From assembly GCA_963969345.1 (NCBI GenBank), contig OZ017767.1, positions 10,236,471 through 10,300,470 on the forward strand: DNA of 64,000 nucleotides, written 5' to 3'. Each line of letters begins with the position of its first letter. Position 1 is the stretch's first letter. The DNA is from Turbatrix aceti. Its lineage: Eukaryota; Nematoda; Chromadorea; Rhabditida; Panagrolaimidae. Shown piece after piece: positions 10,290-22,099 of this stretch. The notes under the pieces were generated by a model that made no database searches, was not told the origin of the DNA, and saw nothing but the letters and a program-made list of their open reading frames with translations. The position numbers were made by a program, and so were the translations under genes.

Positions 10290-13200
10290 ATGTCTGAAAC
10301 GTCTGCAACAACATCACCTCTATCCAATTGCAGTACCACCTCGTCATTTATGATCGATAGCCTTCTCCTTGACTCGTCTGTCTCTACGACCTCTACCGTA
10401 TCCTCATCTTCGGCATCGATGACGTCATCCACATCACCCGATCGATTTTCCATGCCTTCGCCATCCGCGTCGTCAACAACCACCACAGTGGGTGGTCCGT
10501 CGAAAAAAGATTACCGTATCTACACGTGCCAGCGGTGTCTCAACCACAACATCATTGTGCCAAGAAAAAATCACAAATGGCACTGCAAGTACAGTGCTTG
10601 TCAGTGCGAGTTGTGCAATGTGAGTTGACTTACATATTTTTTTGGGGAATGTAAAAGTAAAAATATTTCGAAACATTTTTGTGCTTATTTTGTGTCCGGC
10701 TTGTTTGTTTGTGCTTGACGTGCTCAAAGTTTTTTTTGTTTGACAAAAATGTAGAAAAGTAACCAACCAATTTTTTTTTCTGCTTGTACTAAGTTGTGTT
10801 TTGTAAATAGTTTGCGTTTTTGAAAGCCGAAAAACGGGTTCCAAAAAAATTTGAACAAAATGTGCAAACAATTACTGTAACAAGTTCCAAAAATTTTGAC
10901 AAAATATATTTACAAAAAAAAATTTGTTTCTACTGTTCAAAAAGGGGTGCGATGCAATAAAAAAGAATATAATACAATTTTTGCAATAAAATGGTTTTTT
11001 GGGGTGCGTTGCATAATTTTCACTTTGGTGCAAAATGCAATCACCACACTAAAATTTTACAACAATGAACAAGTACACGATGACATCCTTTTATATTTTT
11101 CCTGCAAATAAAATTTTTGCAGACAATAAAAAAACTATCAAAACATGTTTTTTTGTTTTCTGGTTTAAATTGTATTTATTTTAAGTTGTTTTGTTAAACA
11201 CAAAATTTTTTGCGCACTTAAAAAATGCAAATTATGATATTTAAATATTTGTCAAAATGTTGAAATTTCACTTTTTATTTTTTTTAGCAAAGTTTTTCAA
11301 AAAAAAGTTCCGGTTATCTAAAATTAAAAAAAGTGCTCTACAAGTGGACTGTAGGAAAATTCACCTGCCCAATGTGGGAAGCACGTTTGCTAGCAGGAAT
11401 ATCGTATCGTAAACGAAAATCCCAATAAAAATGTATTATGTTATATAATCTTTTCTCACCTGTCGCCTGAAAATAAGACGAATTATGAGGTGTTTAATTT
11501 ATTCGCTAGTGGGAAAGTTTTCAGAAAAAAGAAATTTTGAAAGGTTTTCTCAAGTATGTATTATACAATTTTTAGTTTTTTTTAATTTTTTTCTGTTAAG
11601 GAAGAAAAATGTTTTTTTGAGGTCAACATAAAATTTTGATTGTCACATGTTGGTCTTCAGGCAGTGTCAAAATCCACACCTTGTGGCCTTGACCAAAATG
11701 CACATAAAAAATGATGCAGTTAAACTATAGTTTTTTTGAATGATAACTAACCACTGAGTAATGGTGAAATAAATAAAAAATAAATAGTTTTTTTGCAAAA
11801 AAAAAGACAGGGATTTTTTGGTAATTGATAACACAAATTTTTTTTCTGGTGTAAACAATTTGGTGTAATTTAAGCGAATGCGGGGGAATCAAAATTTGAG
11901 ACATGTTTTCTTTTTCGGATAGGTCCCTTTGATAAAGGCGTTAGCTGATTGATTTTTTTATGATCACGGCTCACTCAGTTCAATCGTTTTTTTTGCCGTG
12001 CAATGCATAACGCACTTAGGATATAGAATTTGGAAACGTTCAGTCAATGCTTTTTTTAGGTTCAGTTTAAAAATACGATTCACAAATTGAAAAAAAATTT
12101 GAAATTTTTATGATTTGCCAAATTTTCATTATTTTAACAGATTTTAGGAAACTTTTTTATTAAAATTTTTATTATTTTGGCAGATACACATTTTTTTACA
12201 TCCTCAATCCGAAACCACCTGACAACATTTTTAAAGTCCTGGTCGAAACAAAAAAACAAAGGAAATCAAAAAGAAAACCCATAAAAAAGTAATAATTCAG
12301 AGCGAAAAAAGACGTGACATTTGGTATACTTTGTTCGCAGTTATTTTTTGAAGGCCAAATTATGTAATAGATTATAAAATATTTATAGTATGTCCAAGCA
12401 GTTGTCCAATTTTATGTCTACTTTTTCCGATTTGACAAAAAATATATTTATTAGGAATATTATTTGTTCTAGCACACAATCGGGGAGGAAAGGAACCATA
12501 ATAATAAATAAATAGTCATTTTGGTAGTAGTAGGACGCATTCAATTTTGTCTCTCTGACTAACAACATAAATGATGCATTGTTCGTATGTATACATACGT
12601 ATGTACAACTTCTGGTACATGCAGTTGTTTTTTGTTGGTAGTACGATAATAAAAAATCTTTTTATTACCCCCACTTTAGAATTGACTAACTGACTGAGCT
12701 ATAATAGCTGACTGACTGAGCTCTTGTTCATTGTCTACATATTTATCGTTTTTTTCTTCACAAACACAAATTGCAAACGGAAATTTTAGTAAAATACTAA
12801 ATATTTCTGAGTTGGTACCAAGGCATAAAACCGGCCTAAAAATCAGGCCGCCGGCCGGCTTGCGGCCGGCCTAAATTTTCAGGCCGAAGCCGGCCGGCCG
12901 CGGCCGCGGCTTATTTTTAAAAAAAAATTTTCGTGCTTTATTTTAGGATTATTTTCGTAAAATTTGACCAAATTTAGAAAAAAAATTTTTTTGGAAACAA
13001 CCTAATATTATGGAAAAATGCACAATAGTAGTAAAAAGTGAAAAAAAAAAGACGAATGAAGCACAAAAACGTCAGAAAATTGTACTTTTTTCGAAAAAAA
13101 TCGGTTTAGTGACACTACTCCTATTTTGACAACTCCTATTATGACAACTCCTATTTTGACAACTCCTATTTTGACAACTTTTCACAGTCTTTCCTATTTT

Positions 13201-16200
13201 GTCAACCAATTCCTATTTTAACAACTTTTTAAAAAAAGGGTGCATTAGGGGTTGTTGCGTGCGCTGAAGACAACTGTGTTGTTGCCTGAGGGCATGGATG
13301 ACTTTATCACGAGATATTATCATTTTTAGTGATATTTTTTTTGTAAAAAAACATTTTGTGTTTTATTTTTTGGAACAATTTTTTTGAACACAGTTAGTAC
13401 TATTTGATTTTAGTTATGAATCAATTATTATTTAATTAGTCTGCTTTTGAGAGTCTTGCCTGTGCAAGTAAAAGAAATTGTTGAAAAGATTTTATTATGC
13501 CATTTTCAGTATTGTTTTCAAAAAAACAACAGCGATATTATAAATTAACAATCTGATAAACACAAAATAACGGCTTAAGGGCTGTTACATTATCAATGAA
13601 AAATGTTCAAATATTTAAAACGAAAAAATGGGTTTCCAGTGTACGTTGTGCTCGGGGAAGAAAGAATGCTAACTCCAGATGATTCACCCACTTTGCAATT
13701 TTTGGTTCGTCCAAAAATTCGGTAAGCCTTAATGCCTGACACCGTCGTAGTACCGCTTGCCGAAAATGGAAGACGCATGCTTTGACAATGTCGGCAAAAA
13801 TGATCTTCAGAGCCCCCATTTTTTTTTTTTTTGATTTGAAATTTGATGTTAGTACAAGTACTGAAATTTTTACTTCTTTACAGCACTTAAAAATCTGTAG
13901 ATTTTTTCTTCTGAACCCTGCTTGATTTTTGGTCAAAATTCGTCTTATAATTTAAAAAAAACAAATCCAAATGTTTCGAATGTTATCACAAACTGCATTA
14001 TATTTTTTTTCTGTTTTTTTACAAAAAAAAATATCACTAAAAATGATAATATCTCGTGATAAAGTCATCCATGCCCTCAGGCAACAACACAGTTGTCTTC
14101 AGCGCACGCAACAACCCCTAATGCACCCTTTTTTTAAAAAGTTGTTAAAATAGGAATTGGTTGACAAAATAGGAAAGACTGTGAAAAGTTGTCAAAATAG
14201 GAGTTGTCAAAATAGGAGTTGTCATAATAGGAGTTGTCAAAATAGGAGTAGTGTCACTAAACCAAAAAATCAACTTTCGAATATTTTTCCGGCTTTTCCC
14301 GGCTTTTTCGGCCGGCCTTGAATCGAAAAGCCGGCCCGCAGCCGGCCGCGGCCGGCCGGCCGTGCCGGCTTTTGCGGCCGGCCGGCCGGATTTTATGCCT
14401 TGGTTGGTACCAAGTGAATTTTTTTTCTTGTGCTGGTGCGTTCTAACGACTCGACGACTTGGACCTTAAAATTGTCCCCGAGATTGACTGAGATTGCCTC
14501 CAGAAAATAAAATAAGAAAAAAAATTCAATTGCTTTTGTTGAAAAAAAAAGTCTAGGTCCCCTTTGTTCTTTTATCTTTGCCGCTTTTGAAGAGAGGAGA
14601 AAGATATGTATCCGGATAGATCACTTTTACTTTGTGCACGGCTGGGAGGGCCATTAGGTCGGTTGGTCGGTTGTTGCCGAGTCGGGCTCGACAGGCAGCA
14701 GCCATTTTTTACAACAACTATTATACTACTACTGAAACGTTTTTCTTCTTTTTTTTCGTTCATTTTTCGATGTTGTGCAATTTGCAGACAGACCCTGCCT
14801 CCTTTTCCTGCCCTGCCTTGCCTCATAGCCATAGGGTGCGGTCTTGAGATAGACTTTGTATTTATTTTTTATTTATTTTTTTTTATTTGGGCCAAAAAGG
14901 CAATCAAAAAACAAACGTACTCGTGCGAGTTTCTGTATATACTATAAATCGTTTTTTAGGGGCAAAAAAGGAAAAATAATGTGATAGTGTGCGTGTGGAA
15001 AATTGCTTTTTTTCACGATTTGAAAACTAAATAGACACGTTTGATCGAGAATTAAAAAATGTGTACATAAATACAATAAAATTTTGGACTGTCAAATATT
15101 TAGTTTTAAATATTAAGTATTTTATTGGTGTTTACTATCAATTTTATTTTATTTGTATTTAAATATTTTATATTTTTTCAGCTTGTCGACAAGCGAAGAC
15201 AACTCAACGCTAAGCTAGCCAAGGTGCAGAGTGAAGGCTTTGGCATGTCCCCTGCGGATACGACGAACGCGACCGGTACGACAGCAACGCCATCACCTCA
15301 GCCACAGTATAGTACTGCTCTTGATTCTCTTTTTGGATCGAAAGGTTGGTTGGGGATTGAGAATTTGAAAATCATAAAAAAATTCGAAAAAAAATTAAAA
15401 TTTTCTTTTCAGACAAAAATTTCTTCACAAATTTTTTTTTGAAAAATATCGTAAAAATTACGTTTAAAAAAATCGTTTTGAGATTTAAAAAATTTCAAAA
15501 ATCATTTTTTTTTACTCAAAAATACCGTAATTTTTTACATACAAAATTGCAAAAACTCGATTTCTGAAAAAAAATCGTTTCCATGCAAAAAAAAATCTGT
15601 CAAAAAATACCGTAAATTTGGTTTTTTTTCAGAAAGAATGCCCCACTGCCAGCGTTGCGCTCAGCACAATCAGACCAATCGTCTGAAGGGCCACAAGCGA
15701 CTGTGCCCTTACAAGGACTGTGGATGCGCCAAGTGCCAGGTAGTCGTCGAGCGACAAAAGCTCATGGCCGACCAGATCAAGCTCCGTCGGCGTCAGAAGA
15801 AGCAAAAAGCCACTCTGCTGTCGACCAGCGAATTTTTCAACAATCCGATCATCGACAAAATTGAAAGTACACCGGCTCCGTGCACGTATCCATCGTCGTC
15901 CACGCTCGAACGGTCCATGCAAAACGCTCCAACGACCGCTAAAAACAACATTGGTAGCGGCATCATCGATCAACAGTCGCCGCCTTGGAAAAATGATCTC
16001 ACCTGGCCTGACTCGAGTTTTTTGGGCGATTTTGATTTGGGTTTTTTGAAAAAGTGTAAGTTAAAAATTTTTTTATTTAGTGATAATTTTTTTTCAATGT
16101 TTTTTTTTCAGGTTTGTCGAGTGAGACACCGTACCCTCCACCTGTCCAGCACCAGCCGTTACCCAGCATTCTGTCGACGACATTTACAAATAATAATGCA

Positions 16201-16425
16201 TGTCCGCCACTTTTTGCACCGTATATTACGTCATCTCGTCCGACAGTGACGGCGACAGCGACAACACTGCCAATGGCACCGTTGCAGCCGCAGAACTTGT
16301 TTCGACCAACTTCGCTTACCCCACCACCTGGCAGTCTGAATATGAATTTTAACCTGGCAATCGCGTTCTTGGCACTTCAGCAGCAACAGCAACAACAACA
16401 AGCTGCTGGGATTCGAAATTCGTAA
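10290..16425 (+). CDS. mab-3: Double DM-domain transcription factor, MAB-3-like
   Basis: Four coding exons: 10290-10619, 15182-15344, 15633-16055 and 16112-16425 (409 residues). A Ser/Thr-rich start leads into a first DM domain from C80, with ligand pattern C80, C83, H86, H95, C99, C104, C106 and C109. It is split by the 4.6 kb first intron and continues LVDKRRQLNAKLAK in exon 2. Exon 3 carries a second DM domain from C170 (CQRC...GHKRLC...CGCAKC) followed by the helix ERQKLMADQIKLRRRQ. The C-terminus is Pro/Thr-rich and ends in a glutamine run. DM proteins bind DNA in the minor groove and control sexual differentiation. Two DM domains are the hallmark of nematode MAB-3, although C. elegans MAB-3 is shorter. 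All splice junctions are GT-AG with TTTTTCAG acceptors. The long first intron contains nested transposons. Orthology is a strong inference; the DM calls are direct. Confidence 0.88.
10620..12810. other. mab-3-like intron 1, left part
   Basis: A/T-rich intron sequence with no exon candidate. The repeat CTGACTGA occurs near 12690-12720 and the palindrome TATGTATACATACGTATGTAC near 12585. Nothing else is supportable. Confidence 0.5.
12819..14402. mobile_element. hAT-like non-autonomous transposon
   Basis: Ends are CAAGGCATAAAA (12819) and TTTTATGCCTTG (to 14402). They are flanked by a perfect 8 bp target duplication GTTGGTAC at 12811-12818 and 14403-14410, as expected for the hAT superfamily. 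Sub-terminal regions are dense in CCGGCC. A second inverted-repeat element (13103-14263) has inserted inside it. No transposase is recognised. A related end, TTTTATGCCTTG with GGCCGGCC blocks, occurs at 62400-62488. Confidence 0.8.
13103..14263. mobile_element. Nested foldback transposon
   Basis: Inverted arms of about 250 bp start GGTTTAGTGACACTACTCC and carry four to six copies of CAACTCCTATTTTGA-type short repeats. The target duplication AAAAAATC (13095-13102 and 14264-14271) is 8 bp. The core (13350-14010) has a 109-codon minus-strand open frame (13936-13607) that resembles nothing I know. It sits wholly within the hAT-like element and is therefore younger. Confidence 0.8.
14411..15181. 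other. mab-3-like intron 1, right part
   Basis: A 300 bp patch (14560-14860) is more G/C-rich than the rest of the intron and could hold an alternative promoter or exon. Its open frames overlap on both strands and show no family features. Confidence 0.35.
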
Positions 16426-17541
16426 AATCGTAAACATCAAAAAAAGGCGCCAACTTTTTTCCCTTCAAGACCCCAAGTTATGTACTAGTTCTTGCCAGTT
16501 GAATATACTTTCCTTGTATCCCGAAAAAAATTTTTGTAATAATAATAATTAATATTATCTCATACATAATTATTGGCCCACCCATCAATCATCCTTCGTG
16601 TATCCAAAAAACGAACTACAACCATCACACAAACACTGATCTTTTGTTACCATTTCTTTTGTGCTCTCTGACATGAATTTATTATTTTTAGAAAAAAAAT
16701 GTGAAATATTGCATAATTTAAAAATATTTGTTTTGTTTAAAGAAATTTTAGAATTAAAAAATTTTTATCTATCATAATTTTTGACTTGATGCATTCCATG
16801 TTACAAGATGTCATTTGTTGTCTATTTTTATCTGTTTGAAATTAATTGCAATTAATTTTGATAAAAAAATAAAAGTTATACGGTTTGGTTTATGTCGCAT
16901 GTTGGAAGAGGAAATTTATGACCGACAAAGTTGATTAGTTGAAAGTCAGGGTGACAAACTGGCTGATAAACCCCGAACTTTTTGCAGGATTTGCAGAAAA
17001 TTGAATGGTCTTTGGACTCCAAAAAAAAGATCCGAAAAATTGCACGCAACATGCGCGTTTTTGGAACGGGGTTTCTGCTGGGTCTCGAGTGGAATTTCGG
17101 TTTTCCGCATGAAACCATGGTTTTCGATTTGAAAAAAGTTTTCATCTTTGTTGACCACTCAAATTAAAAAAAAATCAAAAAACTGATTTTCTTTTCGAAA
17201 ACATCAAATTCTGTAATTTTCCACTCGAGACAATCCCATATCCAGCGATTTTCCATTCGAGACAATCCAATGCTTTGCGTTGTTTTTGAAGACATTTTGT
17301 GTAAAGAAATCTACATCAAGAATCCTCTATTTACACTGCGGACCACCCCCGAAGGCACTAAACACCAAAAATGCACACATGACCCCCCTCTAAATTTTTA
17401 TGGCGTTATGTGACGAATCATCAAAACTCATCGTTTTCGCCTGACAAAAAGCTTTTTTGACCTGATTTTGTGGGTTCTTCTTCATCTCTTTTTTTGTCTA
17501 CACAACCTTATCATCATCGTCTTCTACATTCCTGCGTGTTC
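16426..17541. other. Intergenic region between mab-3-like gene and SHQ1
   Basis: Contains the 3' untranslated region of the mab-3-like gene, with a possible AATAAA near 16868. ACTCGAGACAATCC-type sequence is repeated at 17222 and 17258. An open frame at 16982-17167 follows a TTTTTGCAG acceptor-like site but has no donor, partner exon or recognisable similarity. Confidence 0.45.
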
Positions 17542-20279
17542 ATGATTACCCCTAATTTCCACGCTACTCAGAGCAGCACTCATGTGACTGTCGTCGTCGA
17601 CGTCCCATCTGCGAGGTTCGAAGATGCGGACATTGACTTCCTCGAGCGAACTTTGATGTTCTCGTGCAAGCCTTACTACCTCAGATTGCACTTTTCTGGA
17701 CACCTGAAGCCTTTTTCGACGATTCAGAACATCGATTCCGTGCTGCAGTGCAACGAGGAATTGAGTAGGTTTTTTTTACGAATGTTTTTATATTTTGTTG
17801 AATTTTCATTTTATTTTAGGCCAGTTTACGATCAATCTGCCAAAACAGATTCCGGGTGAAGAATTTGATCTGGGTCATTTGCCGGATCTTTTGAAACTGC
17901 AAAAGTCGTCTACGGGAGGATCCGGAGCAGTTGTGGAGCTCGAAGGCGGATGCTTCGACGAAGAATCCGGCGAAGCAGCTGAAGACTTCATCGAGCAACT
18001 CATGCCCCCGCCTTTGCCTGCCAAATCCGCCGAAATTGAAACCCTGTCTGAAGAAGTGACCAAGTATGGCTATGGCTTTGCTTTTCGGAAGCACGGCGAG
18101 CTCGGACGATTTCGAGACGAGTTGAAGGAAACTTTCGTACAGGCATTCGCGATCGAAGAATCCGTCATCGAAGAACGCAGCGAAATGTGTCGTGAAATTG
18201 ATATCCTCGCTTTCGACGAGCAGTACTTTTTGTGAGTTTTTTTTGAACGTTATCTGATTGATTTTAAACTGGAAAAGTATTTGGCGGGAAAAAAGTATCA
18301 CTTTTTGGAGGGAATTTTATTTATGAGTTACGATCGGAGATGGTGTTTGAGATAATGAAAAAACTGGCTTCTTTTTGAATTTTTGGCTACACTCGCGGAA
18401 AAAAAAATTGCTAAAATTCTGAAGGTAACAAAATTTGACCATAGTAAAGTAACTTCTTGACACGAAAAAATGTTATTGTACGAATATATAAAATTGTTAC
18501 GCATGCAACGATAAAATTGTTACTGCACAGAAATATATTTTGCTTCTTTATTATTTTTTTTATTCGAGTAACTTTTTTTAAATTTTTTAAAAACTAAAAA
18601 TATTCAATTTTATCGTTGCCATTATATTTTTTTTCATATTTGAATATTTTTTTTTACTATTTGAGTAACACAATTTTCAATCCAGAAACGTTATTTTTTT
18701 GCCTTAACCAAACTTTTTTACCATAAAAAAACACTTTTTACACGAAATTTTTTTGGTATTTTGTTACTGTGTTTTCCGCATTTTTCGTTTTTTTTTTGCT
18801 TGTTATACAAATTTACCGTAAAAAACACTTTTTATCACGAAATTTTTTTGCGTATTTTGTCTACTGTGTTTTTCCGCAATTTTTCGTTCTTTGTTTTGCA
18901 TTTTTTCAGAGTTGTTCAATCGACAATTTCAGTGCTCGCTCTGCTCGCGCTCTTTGAGCACGTCACTTTTCCGTGCTCGCTCTGCTCATGCTCTTTGAGT
19001 TTCTGAATTTTCGCGCTCGCTCCGCTCGCGCTCTTTATTCTCAGATCCTCTGCTCTTGCTCTGCTCACGCTCGTGAGTTGAGCAGGAGCGAGCAATGAGC
19101 GAACATGGCTCACACCTAAAAACGTGACTTTTGAGTCACGAATTCAGTCCCTCGCGAAAAGAAAGACCGCTATTGTTGGAGATACCCCCACATCGTGTTT
19201 TTGCTCGCAACTATCGATTTTTAGTATTTGTAGCACTAAATGTGTATAGTGAGCAGTGCTCCGTAAAAAACATCTCTTGCTCGCTCTGATCGAGCTCTTT
19301 GAGCAATTCTTTTTTCGTGATCTCTCTTCTACATGCTCTTTTAGCACTGCAATTTTCGCGCTCGCTCCGCTCGCGCTCGTGAGCTGAGCAGGAGCGAGCA
19401 GTGAGCAAGAGCAATTTGGTGAGCATCAAACAACTCGATTTTTTACAAAATCCAACCCCTAATTCAGGGCAGATTTTTTCGACCCACCTCCCGAACTTTC
19501 CTCTTCAACCGACTTTGTCCTCAACGATGATCACTTTGTTCTCACACCTCGGGAGCAACAAGATCTGGATGGCATCAGAAACCGAAAACTGCCCAAACTC
19601 GGGGAGATGGATCTCCGCCACGTTCTCCTGGGTCTGGTCGACGTCCTGTTTGCCTACGTCTACGAAATGAAGGTTTGTGAGGGCGAGACAACGTGCGAGA
19701 GTTCGTGGACCATTGTCAAGCTCGCGCCGACTTTCTGCGCTCTCGCGAGGTACGAATCGGCTCGCGAAGCTCTGATTTCGGCGATGAGGAGGTCGATTTG
19801 CTACGGTCGATTTAGAAATTGGAATTTTGCCCGAAAATGCGTGGATGACGTTTTGGATATTCTTCGGAGAGGTATTTTTTTTAGGAAAATTTTTTTTGGG
19901 GTATTTGATTTTTTTAGGTCCTCAATCGATTTTGGCATGTTTGATTCGAATTCGTCGTTTATTGGCAATCGAAACGCAATATCGTTACCTCTTTAACAGT
20001 CTCTACGTCGACGATTACATTCGTCTGCTGAGGGATCACCTGTCGGACGAAGACTTCACCTGGCTGCCCATCGAGGTCGCATACACGATCACGACTCTTG
20101 CGCAGCGCGAAGTTGACCTCGACCTTGACGAACTCATCGAGCATGGAAAAAAGCTCCAGGCTGAAAACCAAGACGAATACGAGGCGCTGAATAGCCAAAT
20201 CACAGGTCTGAACATCGCCGAGCCCCTCGATTCCGATGATGACGATGACGACGCTGTACCTGAGAATTCTGTGAATTAG
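17542..20279 (+). CDS. shq-1: SHQ1, H/ACA snoRNP assembly factor
   Basis: Four exons: 17542-17764, 17820-18231, 19468-19871 and 19918-20279 (466 residues). Exon 1 encodes the N-terminal CS-like domain, starting MITPNFHATQ and including CKPYYLRLHF, which matches the SHQ1 start and fixes the ATG. Exon 2 ends FDEQYFL and joins ADFFDPP, equivalent to the YLADFFE stretch of other SHQ1 proteins. Exon 3 carries the SHQ1-specific domain (LGLVDVLFAYVYEMKVCEGE, SSWTIVKLAPT). The C-terminus is acidic (DSDDDDDD). SHQ1 chaperones dyskerin/Cbf5 before H/ACA particle assembly in the nucleus. The protein is somewhat shorter than yeast and human forms. AATAAA at 20433 is a likely poly(A) signal. Intron 2 (1.24 kb) carries repeat arrays. 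Confidence 0.88.
18720..19435. repeat. Tandem duplication and GCTCGCTC-rich array in SHQ1 intron 2
   Basis: A segment of about 85-95 bp is duplicated (about 18720-18810 and 18811-18905; both contain CACTTTTTA, CACGAAATTTTTTTG and CTGTGTTTTCCGCA-like blocks). Beyond it, clusters of GCTCGCTCTGCTCGCGCTC and GAGCAGGAGCGAGCA lie at 18930-19110 and 19275-19430. The last block, GAGCAATTTGGTGAGCATC, recurs at 62922-62940. Confidence 0.65.
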
Positions 20280-22095
20280 ATTTTAATTTTTTAAGAAAAT
20301 CAATTTTTTGATAGTTTTTGTTGTTTTGTTATAATTTACTTCTACGAAGAATCTTCCTCGTTGCATGCATATTTTTTTGTCTATTTTAGGATCACTTTGA
20401 CTGTGCCTTGATTATTGTTGTTGGTTACGTGTAATAAAAGTTTCTTTTTTTGGTGGGGTTATTCATGTTTTCTGATTTTTTTTAAACAATGAAAATTTTG
20501 TAAAATTTAATTTTTACAGAACAAATTAAAAAAAATTTTCCGTAGATTTTTAAGAAAATTATGTTCATTTTTTTGTTTTAAAAAAAAACTAAATAATCGT
20601 ATTTGTGCGTACAAATTTTTAGATTTTGTTTCGTTCGTGAACAGAAAAACAACTGCGCCCTTTCCAGATCGGAATGTAGTCAATTTGGAAACGGAAAACT
20701 TTTCTCACACAAATTTTACATTTCAAAAAAAAACTGACGTTGCAAGTTGAAGTGGAACCGAAAAATTATCCCATAAAAAACACCTGAAAGTTATGCGTAC
20801 GCAGGACCGTTTTTTCACTTCTAATTAATTTAAAATTAATTTTTCAATATTTCTTTGTTTTCTGTTTTCTGTTTTGAACCTATGAAAATTGTCGCGAAAC
20901 TGGCAACTTCATTTACGATCAAAAAAATACCTGCTTACTTCTTTTAATTAAAATTGGTTTCCTTTGTCCGTGGCAAAAAAAATTGCAACAAAAAAAGTTG
21001 TCCATTGCGTAAGGAAAGAAACGTTGGTTAATTTGTATTATACATGCGTGACAAAAAAATTGTTGCGTATGCAGATTCGTTTATCTCTGCATTTTTGGGG
21101 TCCTCCAGCTTGTTTGGCTTGATTGATGTCCGTGGGGGACTGATTTGAGAGGGACGTGATTTCTTCGGGCGATGACAGCTTGGCTGACTGCTACGGTCGT
21201 TTTCATGCCTGTGCAAGGCCAACTGACCAGCCAACGGGTTCGTAAATATCTACATACGTTGGATGGTCCGTTAGTGATGGTTGTAGGGGGAGTATACGTC
21301 CTGCGGCTGTTAGGTGGTTGTGGTAGTTTAAAAACCGGTTCCAGCGTAGGATCGAATCGTCCAACAAACTAACAAACTAACTTCCCGAAGAACTTACTAA
21401 CCGACGTGTTTTTTTCCTTCCTTCCTTCTTTATCATCGGTGGGGGGAACGAGCTCCTGCAAGATTTCTATTCTTGCGCAGGGACGTCCACGCAGACGACA
21501 GACGACCAGCCATGGGAGATTTACAATGCGTTTTTACCCCCAAAAACCGCGAATATTGAGAATAGGAAAAATGAATGAACAGGGAAGGAAGAATAAAGTT
21601 TGACAGGGCAGGCAGGAAGTTGGTGGCGTCTGTGTACGTACACACAGACTTCTTAGAGTTAAGGAGACTGACTGACAGCAACACACGCACTCCGTCAGTC
21701 ATTGGCGATCGCGCAGAAGACGCCGGAGACGACGAAGAAGATCGACAACGACAATCACCCTGGCAAGCAAGCCGCCCCCCCCCCCCATCCCCCGAGGAGG
21801 CGACGACAAAGTCCAGTAGAAATAATTTCTAGCCGCCGGCAATATTTCCCCGTTAGTTGTTGTTAATGGAAATAAATGTCAGTTATCGCTCGACTCACAG
21901 GGGAGGTGGTGGATGATGCTGAAGGCTCACGTACATATTTATTCGAATTCTGATAATTTCATTTTTGTTTACTTTTCGGTTTATGCGTTTAAAAAATTGA
22001 ACTATACAAAAAAATGTCATCCATTTTTTATCGTGCATATTTGAATTTTTCTGACCTTGACTGATTTTTTTAATTACATAAAATTAATTTTTTTT
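20280..22095. other. Intergenic region upstream of the antistasin/Kunitz-like gene
   Basis: 3' flank of SHQ1, then A/T-rich DNA to about 21100. From 21170 to 21900 composition becomes balanced, with a 14 bp C run at about 21773. This is likely promoter or untranslated leader of the gene at 22100. I found no exon with coding character. Confidence 0.4.
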
Positions 22096-22099
22096 AGTA

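Noticed and set aside
16982..17167. Plus-strand open frame after a TTTTTGCAG site
   Set aside because: No donor, partner exon or recognisable similarity; the opposite strand is equally open.
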